A stretch of DNA of 64,000 bases from NCBI GenBank assembly GCA_947503965.1, contig CANNFU010000001.1:496001-560000 (forward strand), given 5' to 3'. Below the pieces are notes generated by a model. The model did no database searches and was not told the origin of the DNA. It saw only the letters and a list, made by a program, of their open reading frames with translations. This document shows positions 35,954 to 46,102 of this stretch, in pieces; positions within the stretch are counted from its first letter, which is position 1, and each line of letters begins with the position of its first letter. The DNA is from an uncultured Paracoccaceae bacterium (GTDB lineage: Bacteria > Pseudomonadota > Alphaproteobacteria > Rhodobacterales > Rhodobacteraceae). Both the position numbers and the translations under genes were made by a program.

Positions 35954-37468
35954 ATGGTCGCATTGACCTACACAGTAGCATTTGAAGGGATCGAGGCACG
36001 GCTGGTCGAGGTTCAGTGCGCCGTGACGCCCGGTGTTCCGGCGTTTTCGATTGTCGGTCTGCCCGACAAAGCCGTGTCAGAGGCACGCGAACGAGTCAGG
36101 GCGGCGCTGACCGCAATGGCAATCGCCCTACCGTCGAAACGTATCACGGTAAATCTTTCGCCCGCTGATCTGCCGAAAGAAGGGTCGCATTTCGATCTGC
36201 CCATAGCAGTCGCACTCTTGGCCGCACTTGAGATCATCCCAGCCGACGATGCCGCACAAACCGTGGCCTTGGGCGAATTATCATTGGATGGGACGCTGGT
36301 ATCTGTGGTCGGCGCACTTCCCGCGGCAATGACCGCAGCGAAAGACGAAAAGACGCTTCTTTGCCCGCAGGCGTGCGGCCCAGAGGCGGCATGGGTAGGC
36401 GCGGCGAATGTAATCGCGCCCCTCACACTGGGTGATGTTGTGCGTCATTACACCGGACAATCGGTGCTTTCCGCGTCAGAGCCGGGCGAGGTGCACAATT
36501 CAGCCAGCGGACGTGATCTGTCTGAGGTGAAGGGGCAGGAACGGGCCAAACGGGCACTGGAAATCGCTGCCGCTGGACGGCATCACCTGCTGCTGGTCGG
36601 ATCACCGGGGTCGGGTAAATCCATGCTGGCAGCGCGTATTCCGGGCATCTTGCCGCCACTCACCCCGGCCGAGGCACTGGAAACATCCATGATCCATTCG
36701 CTTTCCGGTCTGCTGGACGAAGGCGGGATCAACCGCGAACGGCCCTTTCGGGAACCCCATCATACCGCGTCAATGGCCGCAATCGTCGGCGGTGGGCGCG
36801 GCGCAAAACCCGGCGAGATCAGTCTGGCGCATAACGGGGTACTTTTCATGGACGAATTCCCTGAATTCCCGCGCACGGTTTTGGAAACGCTCCGACAGCC
36901 GATTGAAACCGGTGACGTGGTCGTCGCAAGGGCCAATGCGCATGTGCGCTATCCCTGCCGCTTCATGTTGGTGGCCGCGGCAAATCCCTGCAAATGCGGC
37001 TATCTTGCCGATCCTGCGCGGGCCTGCGCAAGGGTGCCCATTTGCGGCGAAGACTATATGGGGCGCATTTCGGGGCCGTTGATGGACCGGTTCGATCTGC
37101 GGATCGAGGTCCCACCGGTGGCATTTACCGATCTCGATCTGCCCGAAGCCGGCGAAGGATCAGCAGCAATTGCCGCGAGGGTCGCCGCCGCGCGTGCAAT
37201 ACAAACAGAACGCTTTGCCGGCCACGATACCGCGCGGGTCAATGCGGACGCCGAAGGCCACTTGCTGGAAGAAATCGCGACACCGGATACCGAAGGTCGC
37301 GCACTTTTGGTCAAAGTCGCCGAGCGGTTCGGCCTGTCCGCACGCGGTTATCATCGGGTTTTGCGTGTGGCGCGCACAATCGCCGATCTTGAGGGATCGC
37401 AAGATGTGCGCAAACCCCATGTGGCCGAGGCGGTCAGTTACCGGCTTGCCATGACCAAAGAGGTTTAG
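35954..37468 (+). CDS. YifB-family Mg chelatase-like AAA+ ATPase
   Basis: A 504-residue ATPase of the ComM/YifB family, which in other bacteria acts in branch migration during natural transformation. The N-terminal part is a Lon-like domain ([31 protein letters not shown]; part: [14 protein letters not shown]). The AAA+ module shows Walker [14 protein letters not shown], Walker [12 protein letters not shown], and cysteines in ANPCKCGY, all standard. ATG 35954 fits GCGGGAG at 35941-35947. It converges with gshB, overlapping it by 4 bp. Confidence 0.93.
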   Translation: MVALTYTVAFEGIEARLVEVQCAVTPGVPAFSIVGLPDKAVSEARERVRAALTAMAIALPSKRITVNLSPADLPKEGSHFDLPIAVALLAALEIIPADDAAQTVALGELSLDGTLVSVVGALPAAMTAAKDEKTLLCPQACGPEAAWVGAANVIAPLTLGDVVRHYTGQSVLSASEPGEVHNSASGRDLSEVKGQERAKRALEIAAAGRHHLLLVGSPGSGKSMLAARIPGILPPLTPAEALETSMIHSLSGLLDEGGINRERPFREPHHTASMAAIVGGGRGAKPGEISLAHNGVLFMDEFPEFPRTVLETLRQPIETGDVVVARANAHVRYPCRFMLVAAANPCKCGYLADPARACARVPICGEDYMGRISGPLMDRFDLRIEVPPVAFTDLDLPEAGEGSAAIAARVAAARAIQTERFAGHDTARVNADAEGHLLEEIATPDTEGRALLVKVAERFGLSARGYHRVLRVARTIADLEGSQDVRKPHVAEAVSYRLAMTKEV

Positions 37469-38403
37469 CGCCGCGCCTCGATCGCCTGCCAGATTTTCTC
37501 GGCGATGTTGACACCGTCAAACCGTTCAAGCTCCTGAATACCCGTGGGTGAGGTCACGTTGATCTCGGTCAGCCAATCCCCGATCACATCAATACCGACA
37601 AATATCTGACCCTTTTCCTTCAAAAGCGGACCGATGCGGGCGCAAATCTCACGATCGCGATCCGTCAGATCCACTTTTTCCGGGCGCCCCCCGACATGCA
37701 TGTTGGATCGGGTTTCCCCTGCAGCCGGTACGCGGTTGATCGCACCAACCGGTTCGCCATCAACCAGAATGACGCGTTTATCACCTTTAGCCACGGCAGG
37801 CAGGAACTTTTGCATGATCAACGGCTCGCGGTTGATCCCTGAAAAGAGTTCGTGCAGCGAGGCAAGGTTGCTGTCACCCTCTTTCAACTTAAAGACACCC
37901 GCACCGCCATTGCCGTAAAGCGGCTTGAGGATCACATCACCATGGGTCGCGCGGAATGATTTGAGCGTGTCCAGATCGCGTGCAATCATCGTTGGCGGCG
38001 TCAGGTCAGGGAATTGCAGCACAAGCAACTTTTCCGGATAGTTGCGCACCCAAAACGGGTCATTCACCACCAGCGTGTCGGGGTGTACCATGTCGAGAAT
38101 ATGCGTTGTCGTGATGTAGCCCATGTCAAATGGCGGGTCCTGACGCAGCCAGACCACATCAAAATCCGAAAGATCGACAGTCGTTTCATCGCCAAGCGTG
38201 AAGTGATCACCCTTCACCCGCTGCACCGTCAGCGGCCATCCACGCGCTGTCACGCGCCCCTGATCATAAGCGAGCTTGTCAGGCGTGTAGTAGAACAACG
38301 CATGCCCCCGCGCCTGTGCCTCTTCGGCAATTCTGTATGTGCTATCCGCATCAATGTTAATCGGCCCGATCGGGTCCATCTGGAAAGCAATCTTGAGCGG
38401 CAT
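37465..38403 (-). CDS. gshB: Glutathione synthetase
   Basis: GshB joins gamma-glutamylcysteine and glycine with ATP. The 312-residue protein begins [20 protein letters not shown], contains [20 protein letters not shown] (part: [11 protein letters not shown]), the ATP-grasp [15 protein letters not shown] and ends with [19 protein letters not shown], all diagnostic of the Gram-negative GshB family. It is the last of the minus-strand genes rsmI-yraN-gshB. Confidence 0.97.
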   Translation of the reverse strand: MPLKIAFQMDPIGPINIDADSTYRIAEEAQARGHALFYYTPDKLAYDQGRVTARGWPLTVQRVKGDHFTLGDETTVDLSDFDVVWLRQDPPFDMGYITTTHILDMVHPDTLVVNDPFWVRNYPEKLLVLQFPDLTPPTMIARDLDTLKSFRATHGDVILKPLYGNGGAGVFKLKEGDSNLASLHELFSGINREPLIMQKFLPAVAKGDKRVILVDGEPVGAINRVPAAGETRSNMHVGGRPEKVDLTDRDREICARIGPLLKEKGQIFVGIDVIGDWLTEINVTSPTGIQELERFDGVNIAEKIWQAIEARR

Positions 38404-38474
38404 GCGGCAACCTCATCCAAAGCAGTTATTGCCCTGTTACATGGCGCAGGCGTGCAGGCAGCGCAATGGTCTGG

Positions 38475-38831
38475 TCATGCCTCCATAAATGCGTTCTCGA
38501 TCACCTTGACTGCGCCAGCGCCGTCGACCATCGCGAGGTCGAAACGAACATCGGTCAACTGCCCGCGTGGTTCGCCCGCCAGAAACTCAGCGGCTGATGC
38601 GCAGAGACGATCCATTTGACGGCGCCCCAGCCGTTGCGCGGCACGCGCAAATGTCTTGCTTTTCTTGACCTCGACAAAGACGACCTGATCGCCGTCGCGC
38701 GTGATCAAATCAATCTCACCACTTGCGCCGCGCCATCTTTGCGCAGCAATTTCATTATGTCGCTGCCGGTAATGCTGCGCGACGATCTGCTCGGCGGCCA
38801 AGCCCGCATGATATCCGACCGAACCTGTCAT
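38475..38831 (-). CDS. YraN family (UPF0102) nuclease-fold protein
   Basis: A 118-residue protein with the PD-(D/E)xK-like core GEIDLITRDGDQVVFVEVKKSKTFA, in which Glu/Asp and the ExK pair (VEVK) are the expected catalytic residues (part shown: DLITRDGDQVVFVEVKK). It is the widespread companion of rsmI, and starts inside that gene with a 4-bp overlap. Biological role unproven; likely acts on structured nucleic acid. Confidence 0.92.
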   Translation of the reverse strand: MTGSVGYHAGLAAEQIVAQHYRQRHNEIAAQRWRGASGEIDLITRDGDQVVFVEVKKSKTFARAAQRLGRRQMDRLCASAAEFLAGEPRGQLTDVRFDLAMVDGAGAVKVIENAFMEA

Positions 38832-39688
38832 GTCTCATCCTTCAAGTTCAGCGCGATTTGGTAAACCTGCCTGCGCGGCAAACCCATTGCACCAGCAACC
38901 AGCGTCGCCGCATCCTTTACACGCATGGTTTTCATTGCCTCATGCAACGCTTCAGTCACATCCGTTTCGGCCACATCGGTTGCACCCTGCCGCCCGACCA
39001 GCACGACCAATTCACCTTTGACATTTCGCTCGGCAAATTCCGCAGCAACGTCACCAAGCGTGCCCCTTGTGATCTCTTCAAACTTCTTCGTCAGTTCACG
39101 ACAAACAACCGCCTCGCGCCCCTCACCCAGAACATCCCGCAAATTAGCTAACATTTCCCCAACACGTTTCGGGCTTTCATAAAACACCAGCGTAAAAGGC
39201 ACATCCCGCAGCATCGCGATCTCTGTTTCGCGCTGCTGTTTGCTTGCCGGCAGGAAACCGACAAAGGCGAACCGGTCAGTCGCCAGCCCGGACGAGGTCA
39301 GGGCCGCCAAAATCGCCGATGGACCGGGCGCAGACGTAACTGGCAAGCCTGCTGCAATCACCGCACGGCCAAGCTCATATCCCGGATCCGCCACCAGCGG
39401 TGTGCCTGCTTCCGAGACATAAGCCACCGATTTGCCTGCCGCGATATCCAGAACAAGACGGTTGGTCGCCCCTTCACCGCTGTGATCATGGAACGCCACA
39501 ACCTTGCGTCCATTCAGCGGAACCCCATGAATTTCCATCAACTTTCGCGCGGTTCGCGTATCTTCGGCCGCAATCAAATCGGCCGAGGCCAGAATATCGA
39601 GCGCACGCAGCGTGATGTCCCGCGCGGCCCCGATCGGCGTTGCCACGAAATACAGCCCGGCAGAGAGTGGCTTGGTGATAAAATTCAT
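38828..39688 (-). CDS. rsmI: 16S rRNA (cytidine1402-2'-O)-methyltransferase
   Basis: RsmI methylates the 2'-hydroxyl of C1402 in 16S rRNA with S-adenosylmethionine. The 286-residue protein shows the tetrapyrrole-methylase-fold motifs of the family: LYFVATPIGAARDIT, the AEDTRTARKLM block, YVSEAGTPLVADPGYELGR, GPSAILAALTSSGL and VFYESPKRVGE. Divergent from lpoA, with 85 bp between their starts. Confidence 0.96.
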   Translation of the reverse strand: MNFITKPLSAGLYFVATPIGAARDITLRALDILASADLIAAEDTRTARKLMEIHGVPLNGRKVVAFHDHSGEGATNRLVLDIAAGKSVAYVSEAGTPLVADPGYELGRAVIAAGLPVTSAPGPSAILAALTSSGLATDRFAFVGFLPASKQQRETEIAMLRDVPFTLVFYESPKRVGEMLANLRDVLGEGREAVVCRELTKKFEEITRGTLGDVAAEFAERNVKGELVVLVGRQGATDVAETDVTEALHEAMKTMRVKDAATLVAGAMGLPRRQVYQIALNLKDET

Positions 39689-39773
39689 CTCTGGACCCGC
39701 CTGCCCCCTGCTTTATGATGCCCTCAATTCGCGGCGGGTGAAACCGGCGCATGATCCAGGAGGGATGTCCGCC

Positions 39774-40955
39774 ATGTTTGCCCGTTTCCGCAATGCCCGC
39801 AAGGCAGCCGCGCGTATTTTTGCTTTTCTATCCTTGGCTTGGCTGGCAGCCTGCGATGTCACGTTAGATCCCAATGCGAATGTCGGTCCGCAGATTGATC
39901 CAGAAGATCCGGTTCAGGTTGCGCTTCTGGTGCCCGGCGGATCAGGGGAAGGCAGCGATGCTTTCCTTGCAAAAAACTTTGAAAATGCGGCGCGCCTGGC
40001 GATTGCTGATTTGAACGGGCCAAAGGTCGAACTGCGTGTCTACAATACCGGCGGCAGCCCAGCCTTGGCGGCGGATGCGGCCCGGACAGCCGTGAATGAC
40101 GGCGCACAGATCATTCTGGGTCCGCTTTTTGCAGAATCTGCAAATGCGGTGGGTGTGGCTGTTGCGGGCGACAATGTGAATGTGCTCGCGTTTTCGAACA
40201 ATCCGACAATTGCCGGCGGAAACGTCTTTGTTCTTGGCTCAACCTTCGACAACACTGCCGATCGCCTGGTGCGTTATGCCAGCCGTCAGGGCATCAGCCG
40301 CTATGTCGTGCTGCATGGCAATGACTTTGGCGGCGGCGTTGGACGCGATTCGATTACACGCGCCGTTGAAAGGAATGGCGGTCAGGTCGTGGCAGTCGAA
40401 AACTATCCGCTGTCGCAACAGGGCATCTTCAGCTCGACCCGCCGCATTTTGTCGACGGTCCGAAGCTCTGGTGCCCAGGCAGTGTTCACCACGGCAAGCG
40501 CGAACGCGGACCTGCCGATTGTCGCTACAGCATTGCCTGATGCGGGCATGGACACCGCGGCAAGCCGGTTCATTGGCCTGACCCGCTGGGATACTGTACC
40601 ACAGCTGCGCGATTTGCCGGGGCTGGAAGGCGGGCTTTTTGCGATGCCGGACCAGTCAACGGCTTTGCTTTTTGAAAACCGCTACGCCGCGACGTATGGT
40701 TCACAACCACATCCGCTGGCAGGTCTGGCCTATGACGGCATCGCTGCGATTGGCGCGCTTGTGGCCTCTGGTAATGACGACGCGCTGACCAAAGCCGCGT
40801 TGACGACGCCGCAAGGCTTTCGCGGGACATCGGGCATCTTTCGCCTGCTGCCCAATGGCCTGAACGAACGCGCCTTGGCCGTTGCAACCATTCAAGACAA
40901 TCAGGTGGTCATCCTTGAACAAGCCCAACGCAGCTTTGGTGGTGCAGGGCTCTGA
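39774..40955 (+). CDS. Penicillin-binding protein activator LpoA-like lipoprotein
   Basis: A 393-residue lipoprotein with a type 1 periplasmic-binding-protein fold, the form that the LpoA C-terminal domain takes in alphaproteobacteria; in enterobacteria LpoA activates PBP1a from the outer membrane. The lipobox is LAAC at 24-27. The mature part contains VQVALLVPGGSGEGSDAFLA, LGPLFAESANAVG and LAYDGIAAIGALV, as in branched-chain amino-acid-binding folds. ATG 39774 is ten bases after AGGAGG (39758-39763), better than ATG 39765 which is too close. Role as activator is inferred from family and from neighbours murJ and rsmI-yraN. Confidence 0.85.
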   Translation: MFARFRNARKAAARIFAFLSLAWLAACDVTLDPNANVGPQIDPEDPVQVALLVPGGSGEGSDAFLAKNFENAARLAIADLNGPKVELRVYNTGGSPALAADAARTAVNDGAQIILGPLFAESANAVGVAVAGDNVNVLAFSNNPTIAGGNVFVLGSTFDNTADRLVRYASRQGISRYVVLHGNDFGGGVGRDSITRAVERNGGQVVAVENYPLSQQGIFSSTRRILSTVRSSGAQAVFTTASANADLPIVATALPDAGMDTAASRFIGLTRWDTVPQLRDLPGLEGGLFAMPDQSTALLFENRYAATYGSQPHPLAGLAYDGIAAIGALVASGNDDALTKAALTTPQGFRGTSGIFRLLPNGLNERALAVATIQDNQVVILEQAQRSFGGAGL

Positions 40956-43728
40956 CCCGCACCTGACGACCGCTCATGATGCGCCGGACGGATTGATCTG
41001 TCCGGCGAATTCTATTTTTGACAAAGACGCGGTGATGGCCGGGATCACGGCAGATCTTACCGACGCCGCATCAGAAAAAGACGTACGAGCGGCGGCTGTC
41101 AAAGTCCTTAGACAAGCGCGACAGGCGGGAATGGATACCATTGCCACAGCATTTCGCGCACAGCCATTTGCCGCAAGACCAACCACGACGGCGTATAGCT
41201 GGCTTGCCGATCAGGTCGTGTGTACGGTTTTCGATATTGCAAAGGACATCTTGCACCCACTTCCCAACCCGACCGAAAGCGAGCGGCTGACGGTTATCGC
41301 CGTGGGCGGATCAGGACGCGGAGAGATGGCGCCCTTTTCGGATGTCGATCTGCTTTTCCTGACGCCTTACAAGATGACGCCCTGGGCTGAGAGCGTGATC
41401 GAATCCATGCTCTATATGCTGTGGGATCTGAAGCTGAAGATCGGCCATGCCAGCCGAACCGTCAAAGACTGCATCCGCCTGGCGCGCGATGATTATACGA
41501 TCCGCACCTCGCTTGTGGAATATCGCTTTCTTGCAGGCGACCCCACATTGGCCGACGAGCTTGGCCAGCGCCTATGGAATGATTTGTTCCAGTCAACTGC
41601 CAGCGATTTCATCGAAGCCAAACTGGCCGAGCGCGACGAAAGACACCGTAAGCAAGGCGGGCAACGTTATGTCGTCGAACCGAATGTCAAAGAGGGCAAA
41701 GGCGGTTTGCGCGATCTGCAATCGCTTTTCTGGATCAGCAAATACGTCAATGACGTCAAAGATGCTGCGGACCTTGTCGGATTGGGTGTTTTCACCACCG
41801 AAGAGTTCGAGACCTTTGTCACAGCAGAGGATTTTCTGTGGGCGGTGCGCTGCCATCTGCATTTGATAGCCGGGCGCGCCGTGGATCAGCTGACCTTCGA
41901 TATGCAAGTCGAGGTGGCGCAAGCCATGGGTTATCGCGACCATGGCGGGCGGCGGGCGGTCGAACACTTTATGCAGGCCTATTTCCGGCAGGCCACGCGC
42001 GTTGGTGAGCTGACGCGCATCTTTCTGACAGCCCTGGAAGCAAACCATACCAAGGAAGAGCCGATGCTGGTCCGGCTCTTTACGCGCCGCAAAAAGGCAA
42101 AACTCCCTTATACCATCAAGCAAAACCGGCTGACGGTCGTCGATGAGGCCGCGTTTTTTGCGGACAAGCTGAACATGCTGCGCATCTTCGAAGAGGCGTT
42201 GCGTACCGGTACCCTTTTGCATCCTGATGCGATGCGCCTGATCTCGGCCAACCTGCATCTGATCGATGACGACATGCGCCAGAACAAAGAGGCCCGGCGC
42301 ATCTTTCTGGACCTGATGTTGAAACACGGCAATCCGGAACGTGCGCTGCGACGGATGAACGAACTGGGGGTGCTCGGCACTTTTATTCCCGAATTCGCCC
42401 CGATCGTCGCGATGATGCAGTTCAACATGTACCACCACTACACCGTGGATGAGCATACAATTCAATGTATCAGCAATCTGTCGCAGATCGAGCGCAAGAA
42501 ACTGATCGAGGAACTGCCTGTCGCCTCTGGCATCCTGGAACGTGGTGTGAACCGCAAGGTGCTATATGTCGCGCTATTGCTGCATGATATCGGCAAGGGT
42601 CGGGACGAAGATCACTCTGTGCTTGGCGCGCAGATCGCCCGCAAGGTCGCGCCGCGACTGGGACTCAACAAAAAAGAATGCGAAACGGTCGAGTGGCTGA
42701 TCAGATACCATCTGTTGCTATCCGACGTTGCCCAAAAGCGCGATATCGCAGAGCCGCGCACGGTCATCGGGTTTGCCAAGGCCGTAAAATCGGTGGAGCG
42801 TCTGGATTTACTGACGGTTCTGACTGTCTGTGATATTCGCGGCGTAGGCCCCGGCACGTGGAACAACTGGAAGGCGGTGCTGATCCGCAATCTTTACAAG
42901 GCGACGAAAGTCGCACTGCAAACCGGCCTTGAGGATCTGAACCGCGAAAGCCTTGAAGCCGAGGCAAAGCGCGCGCTGCGGGCCGAATTGTCCGATTGGG
43001 ATCAGAAATCGCTCAAGACCGAGATTGGGCGACATTACGGGCCTTATTGGCAAGGCATGCCACTGTCGGCGCAAATTGTTTTTGCCGGTTTGCTACGTGA
43101 TATTCCGGATGACGAAATTCGCATTGATCTGATGCCGGATGAAGACCGGGATGCCACGCGCGCCTGTTTTGCAATGGTCGATCATCCTGGTTTGTTCAGC
43201 CGCATGACCGGCGCCCTGGCTTTGGTTGGCGCCAATGTCGTGGACGCACGGACATATACATCCAAGGATGGCTATGCGACGGCGGTATTCTGGGTACAGG
43301 ACAACGATGGCAACCCTTATGAAAAAGCCCGGCTGCCCCGTTTGCGCCAAATGATTGCAAAGACGCTGACAGGCGAGGTTGTTCCGCGCGAGGCGCTCAA
43401 AGACAAGGACAAGATCAAGAAGCGCGAACGCGCGTTCAAAGTGCCCACCAATATCAGCTTCGACAACGATGGGTCTGAGATCTACACGATTATCGAAGTC
43501 GACACCCGCGACCGTCCCGGACTTCTGTTCGATCTCACACGAACTTTTGCAAATAATAACGTCTATATCGCCTCAGCCGTCATCGCCACATATGGAGAGC
43601 AGGTTGTGGATACGTTCTATGTCAAAGACCTCGTGGGACTGAAATTCCATTCCGAAGCCAAACGCGCCACGCTAGAGCGCAAATTGCGTGAAGCCATCGC
43701 CCAAGGGGCCGAACGGGCGATATCGTGA
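40942..43728 (+). CDS. glnD: PII uridylyltransferase / uridylyl-removing enzyme
   Basis: GlnD senses glutamine and adds or removes UMP on PII proteins, setting nitrogen control. The protein (about 928 aa) shows the nucleotidyltransferase motif GGSGRGEMAPFSDVDLLFL near 122, the HD hydrolase motif LLHDIGKGRDEDHS (His548-Asp549), and two C-terminal ACT domains (VDHPGLFSRMTGALAL and VDTRDRPGLLFDLTRTFA). The start is uncertain: no ATG fits between the lpoA stop and the conserved LICPANSIFD block, so I took GTG 40942 (14-bp overlap with lpoA); TTG 40993 is the alternative. The ATG at 40882 is too deep inside lpoA. Confidence 0.94.
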   Translation: MQGSDPHLTTAHDAPDGLICPANSIFDKDAVMAGITADLTDAASEKDVRAAAVKVLRQARQAGMDTIATAFRAQPFAARPTTTAYSWLADQVVCTVFDIAKDILHPLPNPTESERLTVIAVGGSGRGEMAPFSDVDLLFLTPYKMTPWAESVIESMLYMLWDLKLKIGHASRTVKDCIRLARDDYTIRTSLVEYRFLAGDPTLADELGQRLWNDLFQSTASDFIEAKLAERDERHRKQGGQRYVVEPNVKEGKGGLRDLQSLFWISKYVNDVKDAADLVGLGVFTTEEFETFVTAEDFLWAVRCHLHLIAGRAVDQLTFDMQVEVAQAMGYRDHGGRRAVEHFMQAYFRQATRVGELTRIFLTALEANHTKEEPMLVRLFTRRKKAKLPYTIKQNRLTVVDEAAFFADKLNMLRIFEEALRTGTLLHPDAMRLISANLHLIDDDMRQNKEARRIFLDLMLKHGNPERALRRMNELGVLGTFIPEFAPIVAMMQFNMYHHYTVDEHTIQCISNLSQIERKKLIEELPVASGILERGVNRKVLYVALLLHDIGKGRDEDHSVLGAQIARKVAPRLGLNKKECETVEWLIRYHLLLSDVAQKRDIAEPRTVIGFAKAVKSVERLDLLTVLTVCDIRGVGPGTWNNWKAVLIRNLYKATKVALQTGLEDLNRESLEAEAKRALRAELSDWDQKSLKTEIGRHYGPYWQGMPLSAQIVFAGLLRDIPDDEIRIDLMPDEDRDATRACFAMVDHPGLFSRMTGALALVGANVVDARTYTSKDGYATAVFWVQDNDGNPYEKARLPRLRQMIAKTLTGEVVPREALKDKDKIKKRERAFKVPTNISFDNDGSEIYTIIEVDTRDRPGLLFDLTRTFANNNVYIASAVIATYGEQVVDTFYVKDLVGLKFHSEAKRATLERKLREAIAQGAERAIS

Positions 43729-43765
43729 AAATGACACCACTGTATTCGGCGTCAGCGTGCGCGCC

Positions 43766-45328
43766 ATGAAACCCATTCGGCTGATGTCCGGCTTCTTTAC
43801 CGTCGGTATCTGGACCTTGCTCAGCCGGGTTTTCGGTTTCGTGCGCGATATCATGATCGCGGCCTATCTGGGCACAGGCCCGGTGGCAGAGGCGTTTCTG
43901 GTCGCTTTTTCGCTGCCCAACCTGTTTCGTCGGTTCTTTGCCGAAGGTGCGTTTAACATGGCCTTTGTGCCGATGTTTTCGAAAAAACTTGAGGCCGGCG
44001 AAGACCCAAAGCGATTTGCGCAAGACGCTTTCGTCGGGCTTGGCAGTGTCTTGACGGCGTTTACGGTCATCGGCGTCATCTTCATGCCCGCACTGGTCAC
44101 GATGATGGCCAGCGGTTTTCTTGGGACGGAACGCTTTGATCTGGCCGTGTATTACGGGCGCATCGCGTTTCCATACATCCTGTTCATCTCACTCTCTGCC
44201 CTGCTATCTGGCGTTCTGAACGCAACAGGGCGGTTCACCGCTGCTGCAGCTGCCCCTTTGCTGCTAAACGTCATCTTTGTCGGCGCATTGCTGATCACAG
44301 CATTCACCGTCGGCAGCGATGATCAGACCAAAATGGGTGAGGCACTGGCCGTTGCCGTTCCCATTGCGGGCATCGCACAGTTGACGCTGGTTTGGTTTGC
44401 GGCAAAGCGCGCGGGCTTCCCGCTGCGGTTCGGCCGACCAAAGCTGACACCCGAGCTGAAGCGGTTGGCCATTATCGCGGCGCCGGCTGCCCTTGCGGGC
44501 GGTGTCGTGCAGATCAACCTGCTGGTCGGGCGTCAGGTTGCCAGCTTTTTCGAAGGGGCGGTTGCATGGCTCAACTATGCCGACCGGCTTTATCAATTGC
44601 CGCTGGGTGTGGTCGGCATCGCGATTGGCGTCGTCCTTTTGCCCGACCTGTCGCGCCGACTGCGCGCAGATGATGAGGCAGGCGGCCGGGACGCGTTCAA
44701 CCGCGCAAGCGAGATCAGCCTCGCGCTGACTGTCCCTGCGGCGGTCGCGTTGATGGTGATCCCCCTGCCGCTGGTCAGTGTGCTGTTCGAACGCGGGGAA
44801 TTCACCAGTGACGACACGGCGGCAACCGCGCTTGCCGTGGCGGTCTACGGATTGGGTCTTCCGGCGTTTGTGATGCAGAAGACGTTCCAGCCGCTTTTCT
44901 TCGCTCGCGAGGACACCAAGCGACCGTTTTACTACGCGCTTATTGCGATGGTCCTGAACGCCGCTTTGGCAATCGGCCTGTCGCCGGTGATTGGTTTTAT
45001 CGCTGCCGCTATCGGCACCTCACTGACCGGGTGGGCGATGGTGTTCCTGCTGTGGCGCGGGTCGCGGAATATGGGAAATGCAGCGCATTTTGATGCGCGC
45101 TTCAAATCGCGGGTTTGGCGCGTCGTACTGGCAGCATTGTGTATGGGGCTGGTGCTGGCGACAGCCGCAACAATCATGAAGCCATTCTTTGGCATTGCGA
45201 CAGTTCGGTACATCGCCCTTCTGTGCCTGGTGATGATCGGCATCGTGACATATTTTGCCGTCGGGCAGATGATCGGCGCGTTCAAACTGTCCGAATTCAG
45301 GCGCAACCTGCGCCGTCAGGACCGCTGA
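43766..45328 (+). CDS. murJ: Lipid II flippase MurJ
   Basis: MurJ moves lipid II across the inner membrane for wall synthesis. The 520-residue protein has about fourteen membrane segments, the MOP-family opening LLSRVFGFVRDIMIAAYLG, the LPNLFRRFFAEGAFNMAFVP loop with its essential Arg residues (part shown: LPNLFRRFFAEGAF), and VLFERGEFTSDD. I chose ATG 43766; the frame stays open back into glnD, but that part has no MurJ-like sequence. Its last 13 bases overlap the convergent rhomboid-like gene. It adds to the peptidoglycan functions encoded nearby (lpoA). Confidence 0.95.
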   Translation: MKPIRLMSGFFTVGIWTLLSRVFGFVRDIMIAAYLGTGPVAEAFLVAFSLPNLFRRFFAEGAFNMAFVPMFSKKLEAGEDPKRFAQDAFVGLGSVLTAFTVIGVIFMPALVTMMASGFLGTERFDLAVYYGRIAFPYILFISLSALLSGVLNATGRFTAAAAAPLLLNVIFVGALLITAFTVGSDDQTKMGEALAVAVPIAGIAQLTLVWFAAKRAGFPLRFGRPKLTPELKRLAIIAAPAALAGGVVQINLLVGRQVASFFEGAVAWLNYADRLYQLPLGVVGIAIGVVLLPDLSRRLRADDEAGGRDAFNRASEISLALTVPAAVALMVIPLPLVSVLFERGEFTSDDTAATALAVAVYGLGLPAFVMQKTFQPLFFAREDTKRPFYYALIAMVLNAALAIGLSPVIGFIAAAIGTSLTGWAMVFLLWRGSRNMGNAAHFDARFKSRVWRVVLAALCMGLVLATAATIMKPFFGIATVRYIALLCLVMIGIVTYFAVGQMIGAFKLSEFRRNLRRQDR

Positions 45329-46014
45329 CGCATCCGCGATACAAATGACGCCCAGCCGCCGGGGGCAAGCAGAACCGAAATGGCGAAACCCGCAACAAAG
45401 CCCGAAAGCTCGGAAATCCAGGCAGGTGGCGGCGGTGTTTCATAAAGAAACCCCGAGACGATGCCAAAGATCAACTGCAGCAAAAGCAGAAAACCGATCA
45501 GGCGGAATGCCAAAATCTGTTTTTCACCCGCCTCCCCCAAACGCAGCCACAGTGCATAGGTATACGCACCAATCAAGCCGTAGACCGGGGTAAAGCCGCC
45601 CAACAATGGGTAATTGGTGCTGACCAGCAGACCAAAGACAATCGCACCAACAATCGACGTCAGCAAATAGACAAACAGTATCTTCAGCCCGCCATAGTAT
45701 TCCGCCGTAAACTTGCCCAGCGCCAGCGTAAGCGCGACACAGAACGCAACTTGCGTCAGATCCACATTGATGAACGGATAGGTGACAAAGCGCTTCAGCA
45801 TATCAAACGAATAGTCGCCATTCACCAGAACACGGTCCAGAATAGCGGCGGAAAAGCCGTAATTCTCGATCGCCTCCAACCGCCAACCCACACCACGCGG
45901 GCCACCGATGATGCCCTGATTGGCCAACTGAAACACGCATTCGATCACAACGATCGAAAAGCTCAGGCCAATGATCACGGGCGGCAATGCGTTAATGGGG
46001 CTTTCAGGCTTCAT
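45316..46014 (-). CDS. Rhomboid-fold membrane protein lacking catalytic residues
   Basis: A 232-residue, six-helix protein with the rhomboid outline: FVTYPFINVDLTQ before TM2, GGFTPVYGLIGAY at 139-151 and ELSGFVAGF at 202-210. The protease residues are all replaced. In G-x-S-G the Ser is Phe141; the His of TM6 is Glu202; the oxyanion-region His and Asn of TM2 are Gln88 and Cys92. It should therefore be a pseudo-rhomboid, perhaps a chaperone-like binder of membrane helices as iRhoms and Derlins are. ATG 46014 leaves an 88-bp divergent gap to trpS. Automatic annotation would call it a serine protease; I think that is wrong. Confidence 0.8.
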   Translation of the reverse strand: MKPESPINALPPVIIGLSFSIVVIECVFQLANQGIIGGPRGVGWRLEAIENYGFSAAILDRVLVNGDYSFDMLKRFVTYPFINVDLTQVAFCVALTLALGKFTAEYYGGLKILFVYLLTSIVGAIVFGLLVSTNYPLLGGFTPVYGLIGAYTYALWLRLGEAGEKQILAFRLIGFLLLLQLIFGIVSGFLYETPPPPAWISELSGFVAGFAISVLLAPGGWASFVSRMRQRS

Positions 46015-46102
46015 AAGGGCTCTCTGGCGCAGTTGAAGTTGACGGGTCTGTCTGGCATGGGTATGCGACCCCTGCCCCGAAATCCAGCCCGGACATGCAC
46101 CA

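Noticed and set aside
41593-42465. A 290-codon minus-strand frame inside glnD
   Set aside because: Antisense to conserved GlnD coding sequence; composition is that of a shadow frame.
45316-46014. Calling the rhomboid gene an active intramembrane serine protease
   Set aside because: The catalytic Ser and His positions are Phe and Glu, so activity is not supported.
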